Shown here: in pieces, positions 1 through 6,411 of the stretch
How the letters are laid out: every line of letters starts with the position of its first letter
Numbering within the stretch: position 1 is the stretch's first letter
Assembly (NCBI GenBank): GCA_945865705.1
Contig: CAMBEY010000097.1
Coordinates: forward strand, 1-9,633
Length of the DNA: 9,633 bases
Reading direction: 5' to 3'
Source: Candidatus Sulfopaludibacter sp. SbA3
GTDB lineage: Bacteria > Acidobacteriota > Terriglobia > 2-12-FULL-54-10
Made by a program: the position numbers and the translations under genes
Notes under the pieces: generated by a model
What the model was told of the DNA's origin: nothing
Databases searched by the model: none
The model's input: the letters and a program-made list of their open reading frames with translations, nothing else

Positions 1-1108
1 CCCGCGCAAGCTCTATGCGGCGATTAAGTTCTTCCTCTATACGCTGTCTGGTTCCGTGTTGATGTTGCTCGGCATCCTGGCCATCTACTTCTGGAATCAC
101 AGCGTCTCCGGTGTCTGGACGTTCGATATCCCGACGCTCTCGAACCTGAGCATGCCGCTCAACCTGCAACTGTGGCTCTTCGCCGCGTTCTTTATAGGGT
201 TCGCCATCAAGGTTCCCATGTTCCCCTTCCACACCTGGCTGCCGGACGCCCACGTGGAAGCGCCCACGGCTGGCTCCGTGATCCTGGCCGGTGTTCTGCT
301 GAAGATGGGCACTTACGGTTTCCTGCGCTTCTCGCTGCCCATGCTGCCCGATGCCGCGCGCGACACGCGCGTGATGACCGCCATGGTTACGCTCTCGCTG
401 ATCGGCATTATTTACGGCGCATTGGTTTCGCTCATGCAGAAAGACTGGAAGAAGCTGGTCGCCTACTCATCCGTCAGCCACATGGGATTCATCACCTTGG
501 GAATTTTCGTGTTGAACCCCAACGGCATCACCGGCAGCATCATCCAGCAGATCAACCACGGCATCTCGACCGGCGCGCTCTTCCTGCTAGTCGGCATCGT
601 TTATGAACGGCGGCACACGCGCGAGATCGCGGAGTTTGGCGGCTTGTCGCACATCATGCCGGTCTACGCCACCATGTTCCTCATTGTCGCTATGTCCTCG
701 TTGGGCCTGCCAACTCTGAACGGCTTCATCGGTGAATTCGTAATTCTGCAGGGAACGTTTGAAGCGAATCGAACCTGGGCTGCCATCGGAACGCTGGGTA
801 TTGTGCTCGGCGCGGCCTACCTGTTGTGGCTCTATCAGCGAACCATGTTCGGCACGCTCGATAATCCCAAGAACAAGGAACTCAAAGACGTTAATTTCCG
901 CGAAGCCGTCACGCTGATTCCGCTGATCATCTGGGCTTTCTGGATCGGCCTGTACCCCAAGCCGTTCTTCGATATTCTGGAAAAGCCTGTGCAGCGCATC
1001 GTGCAGCGCGTGCGGCCCGACTATTACGCAGGCGGTGTCTATACGCCTCCCCCTCCGGCGGCCCCCGAAGCGGCGGCTGAAGAAGCAGAGGCCCCGGCGG
1101 AGCAGTAG
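1..1108 (+). CDS. nuoM: NADH-quinone oxidoreductase subunit M (complex I), 5' partial
   Basis: This is an antiporter-like proton-pumping subunit in the membrane arm of respiratory complex I. The reading frame is open from base 2 and runs off the left edge, so no start codon is present and GTG at 56 is internal. 368 residues remain of a protein usually about 500 long. Seen in the fragment: the KVPMFPFHTWLPDAHVEAPT block carrying K70, LLKMG with K101, SHMGF, a QINHG histidine (H186) and GFIGEF with E245. These correspond by family alignment from memory to E. coli NuoM K234, K265, H322 and E407, the proton-channel residues. The product is polytopic throughout. The last 20 or so residues form an unusual Pro/Ala/Glu tail ending in PAEQ. 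It precedes nuoN by 86 bases on the same strand, the normal end of a nuo operon. Identification is very secure. Confidence 0.97.
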   Translation, partial: PRKLYAAIKFFLYTLSGSVLMLLGILAIYFWNHSVSGVWTFDIPTLSNLSMPLNLQLWLFAAFFIGFAIKVPMFPFHTWLPDAHVEAPTAGSVILAGVLLKMGTYGFLRFSLPMLPDAARDTRVMTAMVTLSLIGIIYGALVSLMQKDWKKLVAYSSVSHMGFITLGIFVLNPNGITGSIIQQINHGISTGALFLLVGIVYERRHTREIAEFGGLSHIMPVYATMFLIVAMSSLGLPTLNGFIGEFVILQGTFEANRTWAAIGTLGIVLGAAYLLWLYQRTMFGTLDNPKNKELKDVNFREAVTLIPLIIWAFWIGLYPKPFFDILEKPVQRIVQRVRPDYYAGGVYTPPPPAAPEAAAEEAEAPAEQ

Positions 1109-1138
1109 CCCCCCCATCATTACGTCGGGCAGTAGGGC

Positions 1139-1161
1139 GGGGAAGCTCGAAAAGTTTCCCC
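1139..1161 (+). other. Stable hairpin between nuoM and nuoN
   Basis: The arms GGGGAAGCT (1139-1147) and AGTTTCCCC (1153-1161) pair over 9 bp, with one G-T wobble, around a CGAAA loop. The hairpin sits in the 86-base gap and ends 33 bases before the nuoN ATG. The following bases are not a U-tract, so it does not look like a strong intrinsic terminator. It could be an RNA processing or stability element, or a partial attenuator that sets the nuoN and downstream atp level. The pairing is seen in the sequence; the role is inferred. Confidence 0.5.
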
Positions 1162-1194
1162 ATTTGGAAAACGAGATTACGTTAGATCGAAACT

Positions 1195-2682
1195 ATGCTG
1201 AACGAATATTTTTCCTCGGTAGATCTTCTGGTCCTCAAGCCGGCCATCCTGCTCACGCTGTTTGCTATCGGCGTGTTGCTGACGGATCTGATGCTGGAGC
1301 CGGAGCAGAAATATCTGAATGCCGTCATGGCGCTGGCGGGCGTGGGCTTTGCCGCCTATAGCCTGGGCCCGTGGCCGCTGGGCTTGCAGCATCAGATGGG
1401 TATGGCCGGCGCGGACGCTCTCGAGGCCTTCCGCGGCGCAGTCATCGTGGACAGTTTCGGCATCTACTTCATGTGGCTGTTCCTGATTGCCGCGGCTCTC
1501 TCCATTCTTATATCCATCCGCTATCTTGAAATTGAAGGTGAGCATCGCGGGGAGTACTACGCCATCATGCTGCTGGCCACCGTGGGCATGATGATTCTGG
1601 CGATCGGCATGGACCTCATCACGCTCTTCATGGGCCTCGAGCTGATGGTCATCTCGATTTATATTCTCACTGGATATCTGCGTCGTGATCGGCGCTCGAA
1701 TGAAGCGGCGCTGAAATATCTTCTGCTCGGAGCGTTTTCCTCCGGCATCCTGCTTTACGGCATGTCCCTGCTCTATGGATTGAGCGGTTCAACCGACCTG
1801 CGAATTATTGCGTCGTCCATTTCGCAACGCCCGGCTGGCGACCCGCTGGTACTCATCGCCGTCATCACTATCTGCGGCGGCTTGTTCTTCAAGATTGGCG
1901 CGGTCCCGTTTCATCAATGGCTGCCAGATGCCTATGAAGGCGCGCCGCATTGCGTCACTGCTTTCATGTCCGTGGGTCCCAAGGCCGCGGCGTTTGCCTT
2001 GCTGATTCGGATGTTTCTGGTGCCGCTGGCATCGGTGCGCGACGTATGGCTCCCGCTGGTGATCGGCGTAGCCATCGCCACCATGACCATCGGAAATCTC
2101 GCGGCCATCACGCAATCCAACGTCAAGCGCATGCTGGGCTATTCCGCCATCTCGCACGCTGGTTATATGCTGCTCGGCATCGTCTCCGGCAATGAGAACG
2201 GGCTGAAGGGCATCATGATCTATTTGATGGTCTACGCCTTCATGAACCTCGGCGCGATGGCAGTGATCGTGGCCATGCGGCGCAAGGACATTATCGGCGA
2301 CGAGATCGACGATTTCGCAGGGCTGGTCTATAAATCTCCAACGGCGGCCGTGCTGATGCTGATCTTTCTGCTTTCGCTCGCGGGCATTCCTCCGACTGCC
2401 GGGTTTATTGGAAAGTACTTCATCTTCTTGTCGCTGATTGAAACGGGCCATTACGGGCTGGCGGTTGTTGCGGTCCTCTACGTTGCTGTATCGCTTTACT
2501 ACTACTTCCAGATTGTCACATCCATGTTTACCCGCGAGGCCACCGACAATGTGGTGCCGGCGCTTTCGCCCGGCATCCGTCTGGCGCTGGGCGTCAGTTT
2601 GGCGATGACCCTGTTCATCGGCCTCTATCCCAATCCCATAATCGAAGTTGCGGGAAACACAGTCGCCTCCATTCTCCGCTAG
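1195..2682 (+). CDS. nuoN: NADH-quinone oxidoreductase subunit N (complex I)
   Basis: This is the third antiporter-like proton-translocating subunit of complex I in the inner membrane. At 495 residues it has the usual family length. Hydrophobic segments cover almost the whole protein, giving about 14 predicted helices. Landmark residues are E149 in FMGLEL, K174 in ALKYLLLGA, K233 and H240 in FFKIGAVPFHQW, K263 in VGPKAAAF and K407 in FIGKYFIF. These match the E. coli NuoN channel residues E133, K158, K217, H224, K247 and K395 as known for the family. The ATG at 1195 gives a normal N-terminus, although no strong Shine-Dalgarno is visible. It follows nuoM and is the last nuo gene, as in most nuo operons. 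Only 24 bases separate its stop from atpZ, so read-through into the F0 genes is likely. Confidence 0.97.
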   Translation: MLNEYFSSVDLLVLKPAILLTLFAIGVLLTDLMLEPEQKYLNAVMALAGVGFAAYSLGPWPLGLQHQMGMAGADALEAFRGAVIVDSFGIYFMWLFLIAAALSILISIRYLEIEGEHRGEYYAIMLLATVGMMILAIGMDLITLFMGLELMVISIYILTGYLRRDRRSNEAALKYLLLGAFSSGILLYGMSLLYGLSGSTDLRIIASSISQRPAGDPLVLIAVITICGGLFFKIGAVPFHQWLPDAYEGAPHCVTAFMSVGPKAAAFALLIRMFLVPLASVRDVWLPLVIGVAIATMTIGNLAAITQSNVKRMLGYSAISHAGYMLLGIVSGNENGLKGIMIYLMVYAFMNLGAMAVIVAMRRKDIIGDEIDDFAGLVYKSPTAAVLMLIFLLSLAGIPPTAGFIGKYFIFLSLIETGHYGLAVVAVLYVAVSLYYYFQIVTSMFTREATDNVVPALSPGIRLALGVSLAMTLFIGLYPNPIIEVAGNTVASILR

Positions 2683-2706
2683 CGTCTGCTGTACACTAGT
2701 GGCGGT

Positions 2707-2973
2707 ATGACTTCCAACGATTCAATTCCAGGACCAACCGGTCCGTCTGCGCCGCCAAAAGCGCCGGGGAAGAAGACTTCCGCGTGGGGACAGGTCGCCC
2801 GCTACTCGGCGATTGGGATGACGATTCCTTCGCATTTGGTGGCCGGTTGGCTGATCGGCACATTCCTCGACTGGGTCTTCAAGACGACATATCTGAACAT
2901 TGTTTTTATCCTGGTCGGCATCGTCTCCGGGTTCATCGAAATGATCCGGCTGGCCAGCCGGGACACGGACTAG
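2707..2973 (+). CDS. atpZ: AtpZ/AtpQ-type F0F1 ATP synthase accessory protein
   Basis: This is a small membrane protein of 88 residues. The N-terminal 25 residues are Pro/Ser/Lys-rich and probably cytoplasmic. Two membrane helices follow, at roughly 33-54 and 63-81. The pattern YSAIGMTIPSHLVAGWLIG, then FLDWVFKTTYLN, then GIVSGFIEMIRLA fits the ATPase_gene1/AtpZ family, with a Gly-rich first helix, an LD motif, and Gly then Arg in the second helix. Known work on AtpZ and AtpI in Bacillus links the pair to divalent-cation transport and to ATP synthase assembly; whether this copy does either is unknown. It lies between nuoN and the atpI-like gene, with 3 bases between its TAG and the next ATG. 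The family call is supported by both pattern and context, and little else fits. Confidence 0.85.
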   Translation: MTSNDSIPGPTGPSAPPKAPGKKTSAWGQVARYSAIGMTIPSHLVAGWLIGTFLDWVFKTTYLNIVFILVGIVSGFIEMIRLASRDTD

Positions 2974-2976
2974 CCG

Positions 2977-3510
2977 ATGCGCCGCGATCATCCCATAACA
3001 CCCTTTGCCGGTGAGCCGCCCAGTCAGGAACCGCCGGTCATCGTCTCGCTCAGGATCGCGATTCCCGCGGAAGAGATGTCCATGCTGGCGGGGGCGGAAC
3101 GCCGCATTCGGCGCGCGATGTGGTTGCTGGGCGCGGCAGGCGCAATCAGCTTTGGTCTGTGGCGTGGATGGAGCTGGGCGGCTGGTTTTGCCGCCGGAGC
3201 CATTCTTTCCGGATTGAACTTTCATTGGATAAAGTCCGCGGTGAGTGTTATCACGGATGCCGTTGCCGCCCAGGCGCGGGCCACGGCGCAAGAGGGCAAT
3301 CCGCCGCCAAAGACCAGCCAGGGGTACGCGGTGGCGCGATTCATCTTCCGGTACGCGTTGATTGGCATGGTAGGATATGCTATATTTTTAAGTTCAGTCG
3401 TCAGCTTGACGGCCTTCCTGGCGGGACTCTTTCTGGCCATTGCGGCGCTGATGGCGGAAGCGGCTTACCAGGTGATTCACGATCTAAATCAAAGTTTTAG
3501 GACTAAATAG
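2977..3510 (+). CDS. atpI: AtpI-like ATP synthase subunit I
   Basis: This membrane protein has four predicted helices, near residues 48-64, 67-85, 119-139 and 142-163, in the typical ATP synthase I arrangement. The GWSWAAGFAAGAILSGLNFHWIK segment at about 64-86 is characteristic of the family, which helps assemble the c-ring. The start is uncertain. ATG at 2977 gives 177 residues with a Pro-rich first 33 residues and no visible Shine-Dalgarno. ATG at 3082 follows GGAAGAG (3069-3075) with 6 bases of spacing and gives 142 residues, closer to the normal family length; ATG at 3076 lies in between. I list the long form but think 3082 is at least as likely. The stop is 2 bases before atpB. The small loop after helix 2 (VITDAVAAQARATAQEG) is hydrophilic. 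Confidence 0.8.
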   Translation: MRRDHPITPFAGEPPSQEPPVIVSLRIAIPAEEMSMLAGAERRIRRAMWLLGAAGAISFGLWRGWSWAAGFAAGAILSGLNFHWIKSAVSVITDAVAAQARATAQEGNPPPKTSQGYAVARFIFRYALIGMVGYAIFLSSVVSLTAFLAGLFLAIAALMAEAAYQVIHDLNQSFRTK

Positions 3511-3512
3511 TC

Positions 3513-4253
3513 ATGGAACATCAGCAGTTGTGGTTCACCGCTTTGCTTAATAGTGTTCTGGGCGGTCCCATCGCCGCGTTGATGGCAGCAGTGGGCCATC
3601 CAGCCGCCGATCCGGCGCACCCCATCGCCAATCACTATGCCATGCAGGTGTTCGCCGCACTGGTGATCATGGTTATTCTCGGGGTGGTTCGCGCGGGAAT
3701 CTCCATGGACCGGCCGGGCAAGCTCCAGCAGTTCTTCGAACTGATTATTGACGGCATCGACGGGATGCTGGATGAAATTGTCGGCCACGGGGCCAAGGTC
3801 TTCATCCCCATGCTGTTTACGCTTGCGCTGTTCATTTTCCTCTGCAACATCCTCGGAATTATTCCATCGCTGGCGACGCCCACTGACCAGGTATCGGCTA
3901 CGTTAGGATTGGCGTTGGTAGCATTCGTTTATTACAACTATTGGGGCATTCATCACCACGGCGTTCGGGGATATATCAAGGCATCCTTTATGGGGCCGAT
4001 GATGGCCATTGCTCCGCTCATGCTGCCGATTGAAATAGTAAGCCACTTGGCTCGCGTGCTATCGCTCTCGGTGCGTCTGATGGCCAACATGATCGCCGGC
4101 CACAATATTACTTTGATCTTTGCAGGTCTTGTGCCGCTGGGGCTGCCTATTCTGTTCGAAGGGCTGCATATGGCCGTCGGCGCATTGCAGGCTTATGTAT
4201 TTATTATGCTGACGACGGTATATCTGGCTGGCGCAGTGGCTGAAGAGCACTAA
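3513..4253 (+). CDS. atpB: F0F1 ATP synthase subunit a
   Basis: Subunit a of the F0 stator forms the two half-channels that deliver ions to and from the c-ring. At 246 residues it has a normal length. The essential arginine is R188 in the SVRLMANMIAGHNI block, equivalent to E. coli R210, and H196 replaces E. coli E219, as in many bacteria. Q226 in GALQAYVFIMLTTVYLAGAV matches the conserved C-terminal glutamine of the last helix pair. An N-terminal region with HPAADPAHP and HYAMQ leads into helix 1. Several helices follow, including FIPMLFTLALFIFLCNILGIIPS near 97-119, with the NxxGxxP motif. The gene starts 2 bases after the atpI-like gene and lies 117 bases before atpE. Identification is secure. 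Confidence 0.97.
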   Translation: MEHQQLWFTALLNSVLGGPIAALMAAVGHPAADPAHPIANHYAMQVFAALVIMVILGVVRAGISMDRPGKLQQFFELIIDGIDGMLDEIVGHGAKVFIPMLFTLALFIFLCNILGIIPSLATPTDQVSATLGLALVAFVYYNYWGIHHHGVRGYIKASFMGPMMAIAPLMLPIEIVSHLARVLSLSVRLMANMIAGHNITLIFAGLVPLGLPILFEGLHMAVGALQAYVFIMLTTVYLAGAVAEEH

Positions 4254-4359
4254 ACCGTTTTCATATCGTTTGGCATTTTCACTTTTGCCCGCAGCGTGAG
4301 GCTCCACTGCAAGAGGGGTGTGGAGCAACCACCCACTGAAGGGTATTTCATTGATCGAC

Positions 4360-4365
4360 AAGGAG
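4360..4365 (+). promoter_or_regulatory. Strong Shine-Dalgarno of atpE
   Basis: AAGGAG at 4360-4365 lies 5 bases upstream of the ATG at 4371. It fixes the atpE start despite an open frame extending further upstream to 4296. It is clearly stronger than the sites before nuoN, atpZ or atpB, which fits the need for many c subunits per complex. Confidence 0.85.
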
Positions 4366-4370
4366 CACGT

Positions 4371-4685
4371 ATGAAGAAACTAATGTATTCACTGGCATCG
4401 CTCGCCGTACTGGCTGGCGCCACGCCCGCCTTCGCGCAGGAAGCTGCTGCTGGCAGCGGGATGGGTTCGGCGAACTGGGTCGCTATCACCGCTGGTTTCG
4501 CGATGGCCATTGCGTCGTCGATTTGCGGAATGGCTCAGGCCAAAGCCACCGCGGCGGCAGCCGAAGGAATGGCTCGTAATCCTGGAGCCACGGCAGGAAT
4601 CCGCCTGGCGCTTATTCTCGGACTGGCTTTCATCGAATCACTCGCTCTGTACACGTTCGTTATCATCTTCATCAAGGTGGCCTAG
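4371..4685 (+). CDS. atpE: F0F1 ATP synthase subunit c, with N-terminal leader
   Basis: This is the proteolipid of the rotating c-ring, 104 residues in all. Residues 1-22 look like a signal peptide (MKK, a hydrophobic core, then TPAFA before QE); removal would leave about 82 residues, the normal mature size. Helix 1 spans about 37-60, the polar loop is ARNP at 68-71, and helix 2 spans about 78-101. The ion-carrying carboxylate is E89 in FIESLALYTF, aligned without gaps to E. coli D61. Helix 1 lacks most of the usual GxGxGxG motif: only G53 remains, with A55 and A57 at two other positions. Q56, E89, S90 and Y94 occupy positions that bind Na+ in Ilyobacter c, but T67 of that protein is L91 here. 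The gene is followed by a terminator, ending the cluster. Confidence 0.95.
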   Translation: MKKLMYSLASLAVLAGATPAFAQEAAAGSGMGSANWVAITAGFAMAIASSICGMAQAKATAAAAEGMARNPGATAGIRLALILGLAFIESLALYTFVIIFIKVA

Positions 4686-4693
4686 CCGCCGGG

Positions 4694-4713
4694 GGAACGT
4701 GTAATAGCGTTCC
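4694..4713 (+). other. Minor inverted repeat just after atpE
   Basis: GGAACG (4694-4699) and CGTTCC (4708-4713) can form a 6-bp hairpin with an 8-base loop, 8 bases after the atpE stop. It has no U-tract. It may protect the 3' end of the mRNA, but could be chance. Confidence 0.3.
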
Positions 4714-4738
4714 AGGGACGACGGAAGTATTGTTCCAT

Positions 4739-4766
4739 CCAGTAGGGCCAGTAGGGCCAGTCAGGG
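4739..4766 (+). repeat. Short 9-bp tandem repeat
   Basis: CCAGTAGGG occurs at 4739-4747 and again at 4748-4756, followed by the diverged copy CCAGTCAGGG at 4757-4766. The array runs into the left arm of the atpE terminator. A related CAGTAGGG lies in the nuoM-nuoN gap at about 1130-1137. It is probably slippage-generated noncoding sequence. Confidence 0.6.
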
Positions 4767-4799
4767 ACGCCCGATGTTTGGGGCGTCCCATTCTTTTCT
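4764..4799 (+). terminator. Rho-independent terminator after atpE
   Basis: Perfect 9-bp arms GGGACGCCC (4764-4772) and GGGCGTCCC (4781-4789) enclose an 8-base loop and are followed by ATTCTTTTCT. The GC-rich stem plus U-rich tail is a classic intrinsic terminator. It lies 79 bases after the atpE stop and marks the end of the nuo-F0 transcript, separating it from the small gene at 4808. Confidence 0.9.
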
Positions 4800-4807
4800 A
4801 CTTATCC

Positions 4808-5194
4808 ATGAACAGTAACTTCAATCCCATTTTGATCGGTGCGCCGGGTGCTATGGCCTTTGACAAAAGCTTCTTCAAAAATATCGGCAGTCTGGTGGAA
4901 GACTATTACAAAGTCTATCCTTGCACATCGGTCACGCTGACGCTGCGGGTGCTTAGCGAGGAATACAACGTTGCGAAGATTCTCAAGGCAGATGATACGC
5001 TTCTGACGTTCTCCTATTTTTCCGACTCGGAGAAGTCTCAGCCGCTTGGCCCGGAATGTAAGGAGAAGACCGATGAGACGATGGCCTGGCCGGCCCTGAC
5101 AGTGCCCTATCAGGCGGTGCTGTCCGTGGAACTGAATCCCGGCAGAGCCGCTCGCGACCGCGAGATCGGTTTTCACGTTCCGATTAACTTATAA
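4808..5194 (+). CDS. Hypothetical protein with Sm-like strand pattern
   Basis: I do not recognise this 128-residue protein. It has no signal peptide and no membrane helix. After a short helix-like stretch (FFKNIGSLVEDYYKVYP, 22-38) come alternating hydrophobic strands: SVTLTLRV (41-48), EYNVAKILK (52-60), TLLTFSYF (64-71) and ALTVPYQAVLSVEL (96-109). The order of strand, turn, strand, 'DD' turn, strand, variable loop and a VPYQAVLSVE strand recalls the Sm/Hfq-like fold, but this is a reading of pattern, not homology. The ATG at 4808 lies 9 bases after the terminator tail with no Shine-Dalgarno, so the internal ATG at 4853 (113 residues, beginning MAFDKSFF) may be the real start. It converges on the hpnI-like gene with 7 bases between stops and no terminator hairpin. 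Reality as a gene is likely; function is unknown. Confidence 0.65.
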   Translation: MNSNFNPILIGAPGAMAFDKSFFKNIGSLVEDYYKVYPCTSVTLTLRVLSEEYNVAKILKADDTLLTFSYFSDSEKSQPLGPECKEKTDETMAWPALTVPYQAVLSVELNPGRAARDREIGFHVPINL

Positions 5195-5201
5195 GCAAAG
5201 C

Positions 5202-6383
5202 TCACTTCTCCGCACGGCCAACTCGTTCCAGTTTCCCGCCAGGAAGCACAATGAATCTGGCTCCCCGCCACTCCACTTGCTTGCCGAAGAACGCCCCCAG
5301 CCAAATCAGAAAACTCACTGCATCCTGCACCGGGAGCAACCAACTGGATTTCGCAAATGTGCGGTCCTGTAGGACGAGCGATGCGGTGATCGCGGCCAGC
5401 AAATAGCGGCCCGTTAGGCTCAGCATGACGAGAACCACCGAGAGCAAGCTGTCTGGGGGAGACACCAGCCAAGTCAATCCCGCCAAGGGTAGCGTGTGCA
5501 TGAATACCTGGCCGACATACCCGGCGGGCCTCGAACGGCGGGAGCTGCGTTCCCAGCGCAGGCGGTGCACAAGCGCGTGTGCGAAGGAATCGTTGAACAC
5601 CAGATGTTCTGGAATGGTGGAGGGTATCTCCACGCGATATCCCATCCGCGCGACTTGCTCGCCGAGAATAAAATCGTCGGCGAGATAATCCCCAAGTATT
5701 TTGAAGCCGCCCATCTGTTCGACAAGAGTCTTTCTGACGGTCATCGTGGGGCCAAGGGAGAACTTGAGACCGAGCAGAACCCAAGCGGACAGCACGCCCG
5801 GAATGAACTGCGTGTTCATTCCAAAGGTTTCAAGCTGCGACCACAGGGTTGTGCCCGGAACACCGCGCGAAAGTACGGTGGTCATGCCCACGCGAGAGTC
5901 GCTCAACGGTGCAACCACACTGCGAAGATAATCAGGCGCAACACGCACGTCGCTGTCGCTGATGACCAGTATCCTATGCGCGGAGGCCTCCATCATCGCC
6001 TCCATGCCATGCACCTTCGCATTCAGATATTTCGGAGGGCCGATGAGCAACAGTCTCGAGGGAACGAACGGATATTGGGCCTGCAACCGGCGCACAATCT
6101 CCACAGCGGGATCTGATTCCTCACGGGCGGAGAACAGTATTTCGAAGCAGGGATAATCCTGCTGATAGAAACTGCTCAGATTCGATTCGAGCTCACGGTC
6201 CACACCGTATACGGGTTTCAGTAAGGAGACGGGCGGAGTAAAAGCCGCCAGCGGAGCCGCCAAGGAAGACTGCTTGCGGCGATTAAGGAAACGGATCGCA
6301 CCGAAGATGGCGATTGCGCAGTAGGCCAGCGACCCGCAGGTGAGCGCGGCCAATATCCAGTAGCTGAAAGTCAGAATACTCAC
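5202..6383 (-). CDS. hpnI: HpnI/ceramide glucosyltransferase-like GT family 2/21 enzyme
   Basis: This is a membrane-bound glycosyltransferase of 393 residues. An N-terminal helix (about 8-30) precedes the catalytic domain. PPVSLLKPVYGVD (50-62), SFYQQDYPCFEILF (71-84) and the DSD motif D143/D145 bind the nucleotide sugar and metal. ADDFILGE has D236-D237, and HRLRWERSSRRSRP (273-286) holds the RW of the (Q/R)xxRW motif, with H273 in the first position. Two to three C-terminal helices follow (about 298-339 and 352-366). HpnI adds N-acetylglucosamine to bacteriohopanetetrol, while close GT21 relatives glucosylate ceramide; sequence alone does not separate the two. The start is GTG at 6383 with no clear Shine-Dalgarno. 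It lies 28 bases downstream of argD on the same strand, probably co-transcribed. No other hopanoid gene is in the window. Confidence 0.8.
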   Translation of the reverse strand: MSILTFSYWILAALTCGSLAYCAIAIFGAIRFLNRRKQSSLAAPLAAFTPPVSLLKPVYGVDRELESNLSSFYQQDYPCFEILFSAREESDPAVEIVRRLQAQYPFVPSRLLLIGPPKYLNAKVHGMEAMMEASAHRILVISDSDVRVAPDYLRSVVAPLSDSRVGMTTVLSRGVPGTTLWSQLETFGMNTQFIPGVLSAWVLLGLKFSLGPTMTVRKTLVEQMGGFKILGDYLADDFILGEQVARMGYRVEIPSTIPEHLVFNDSFAHALVHRLRWERSSRRSRPAGYVGQVFMHTLPLAGLTWLVSPPDSLLSVVLVMLSLTGRYLLAAITASLVLQDRTFAKSSWLLPVQDAVSFLIWLGAFFGKQVEWRGARFIVLPGGKLERVGRAEK

Positions 6384-6411
6384 CGGGTATCTCGCGTGGA
6401 GGCAGAAGAAG

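Noticed and set aside
587..1120. Long open frame on the minus strand opposite nuoM
   Set aside because: It lies wholly opposite a securely identified gene, and its translation is rich in His/Arg/Gln with no recognisable pattern. It is a shadow of high-GC coding sequence.
1789..2451. 220-codon minus-strand frame opposite nuoN
   Set aside because: Antisense to a complete nuoN with all key residues; the composition is typical of a shadow frame.
4254..4370. Possible regulatory structure between atpB and atpE, such as GTGG/CCAC near 4316-4334
   Set aside because: Only short, bulged stems could be drawn; the strong Shine-Dalgarno explains the likely high translation without a special structure.
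5150..5230. Bidirectional terminator between the convergent genes ending at 5194 and 5202
   Set aside because: Only 5-bp arms (ATCGG/CCGAT) could be found, inside the coding end, without U-runs on either strand.
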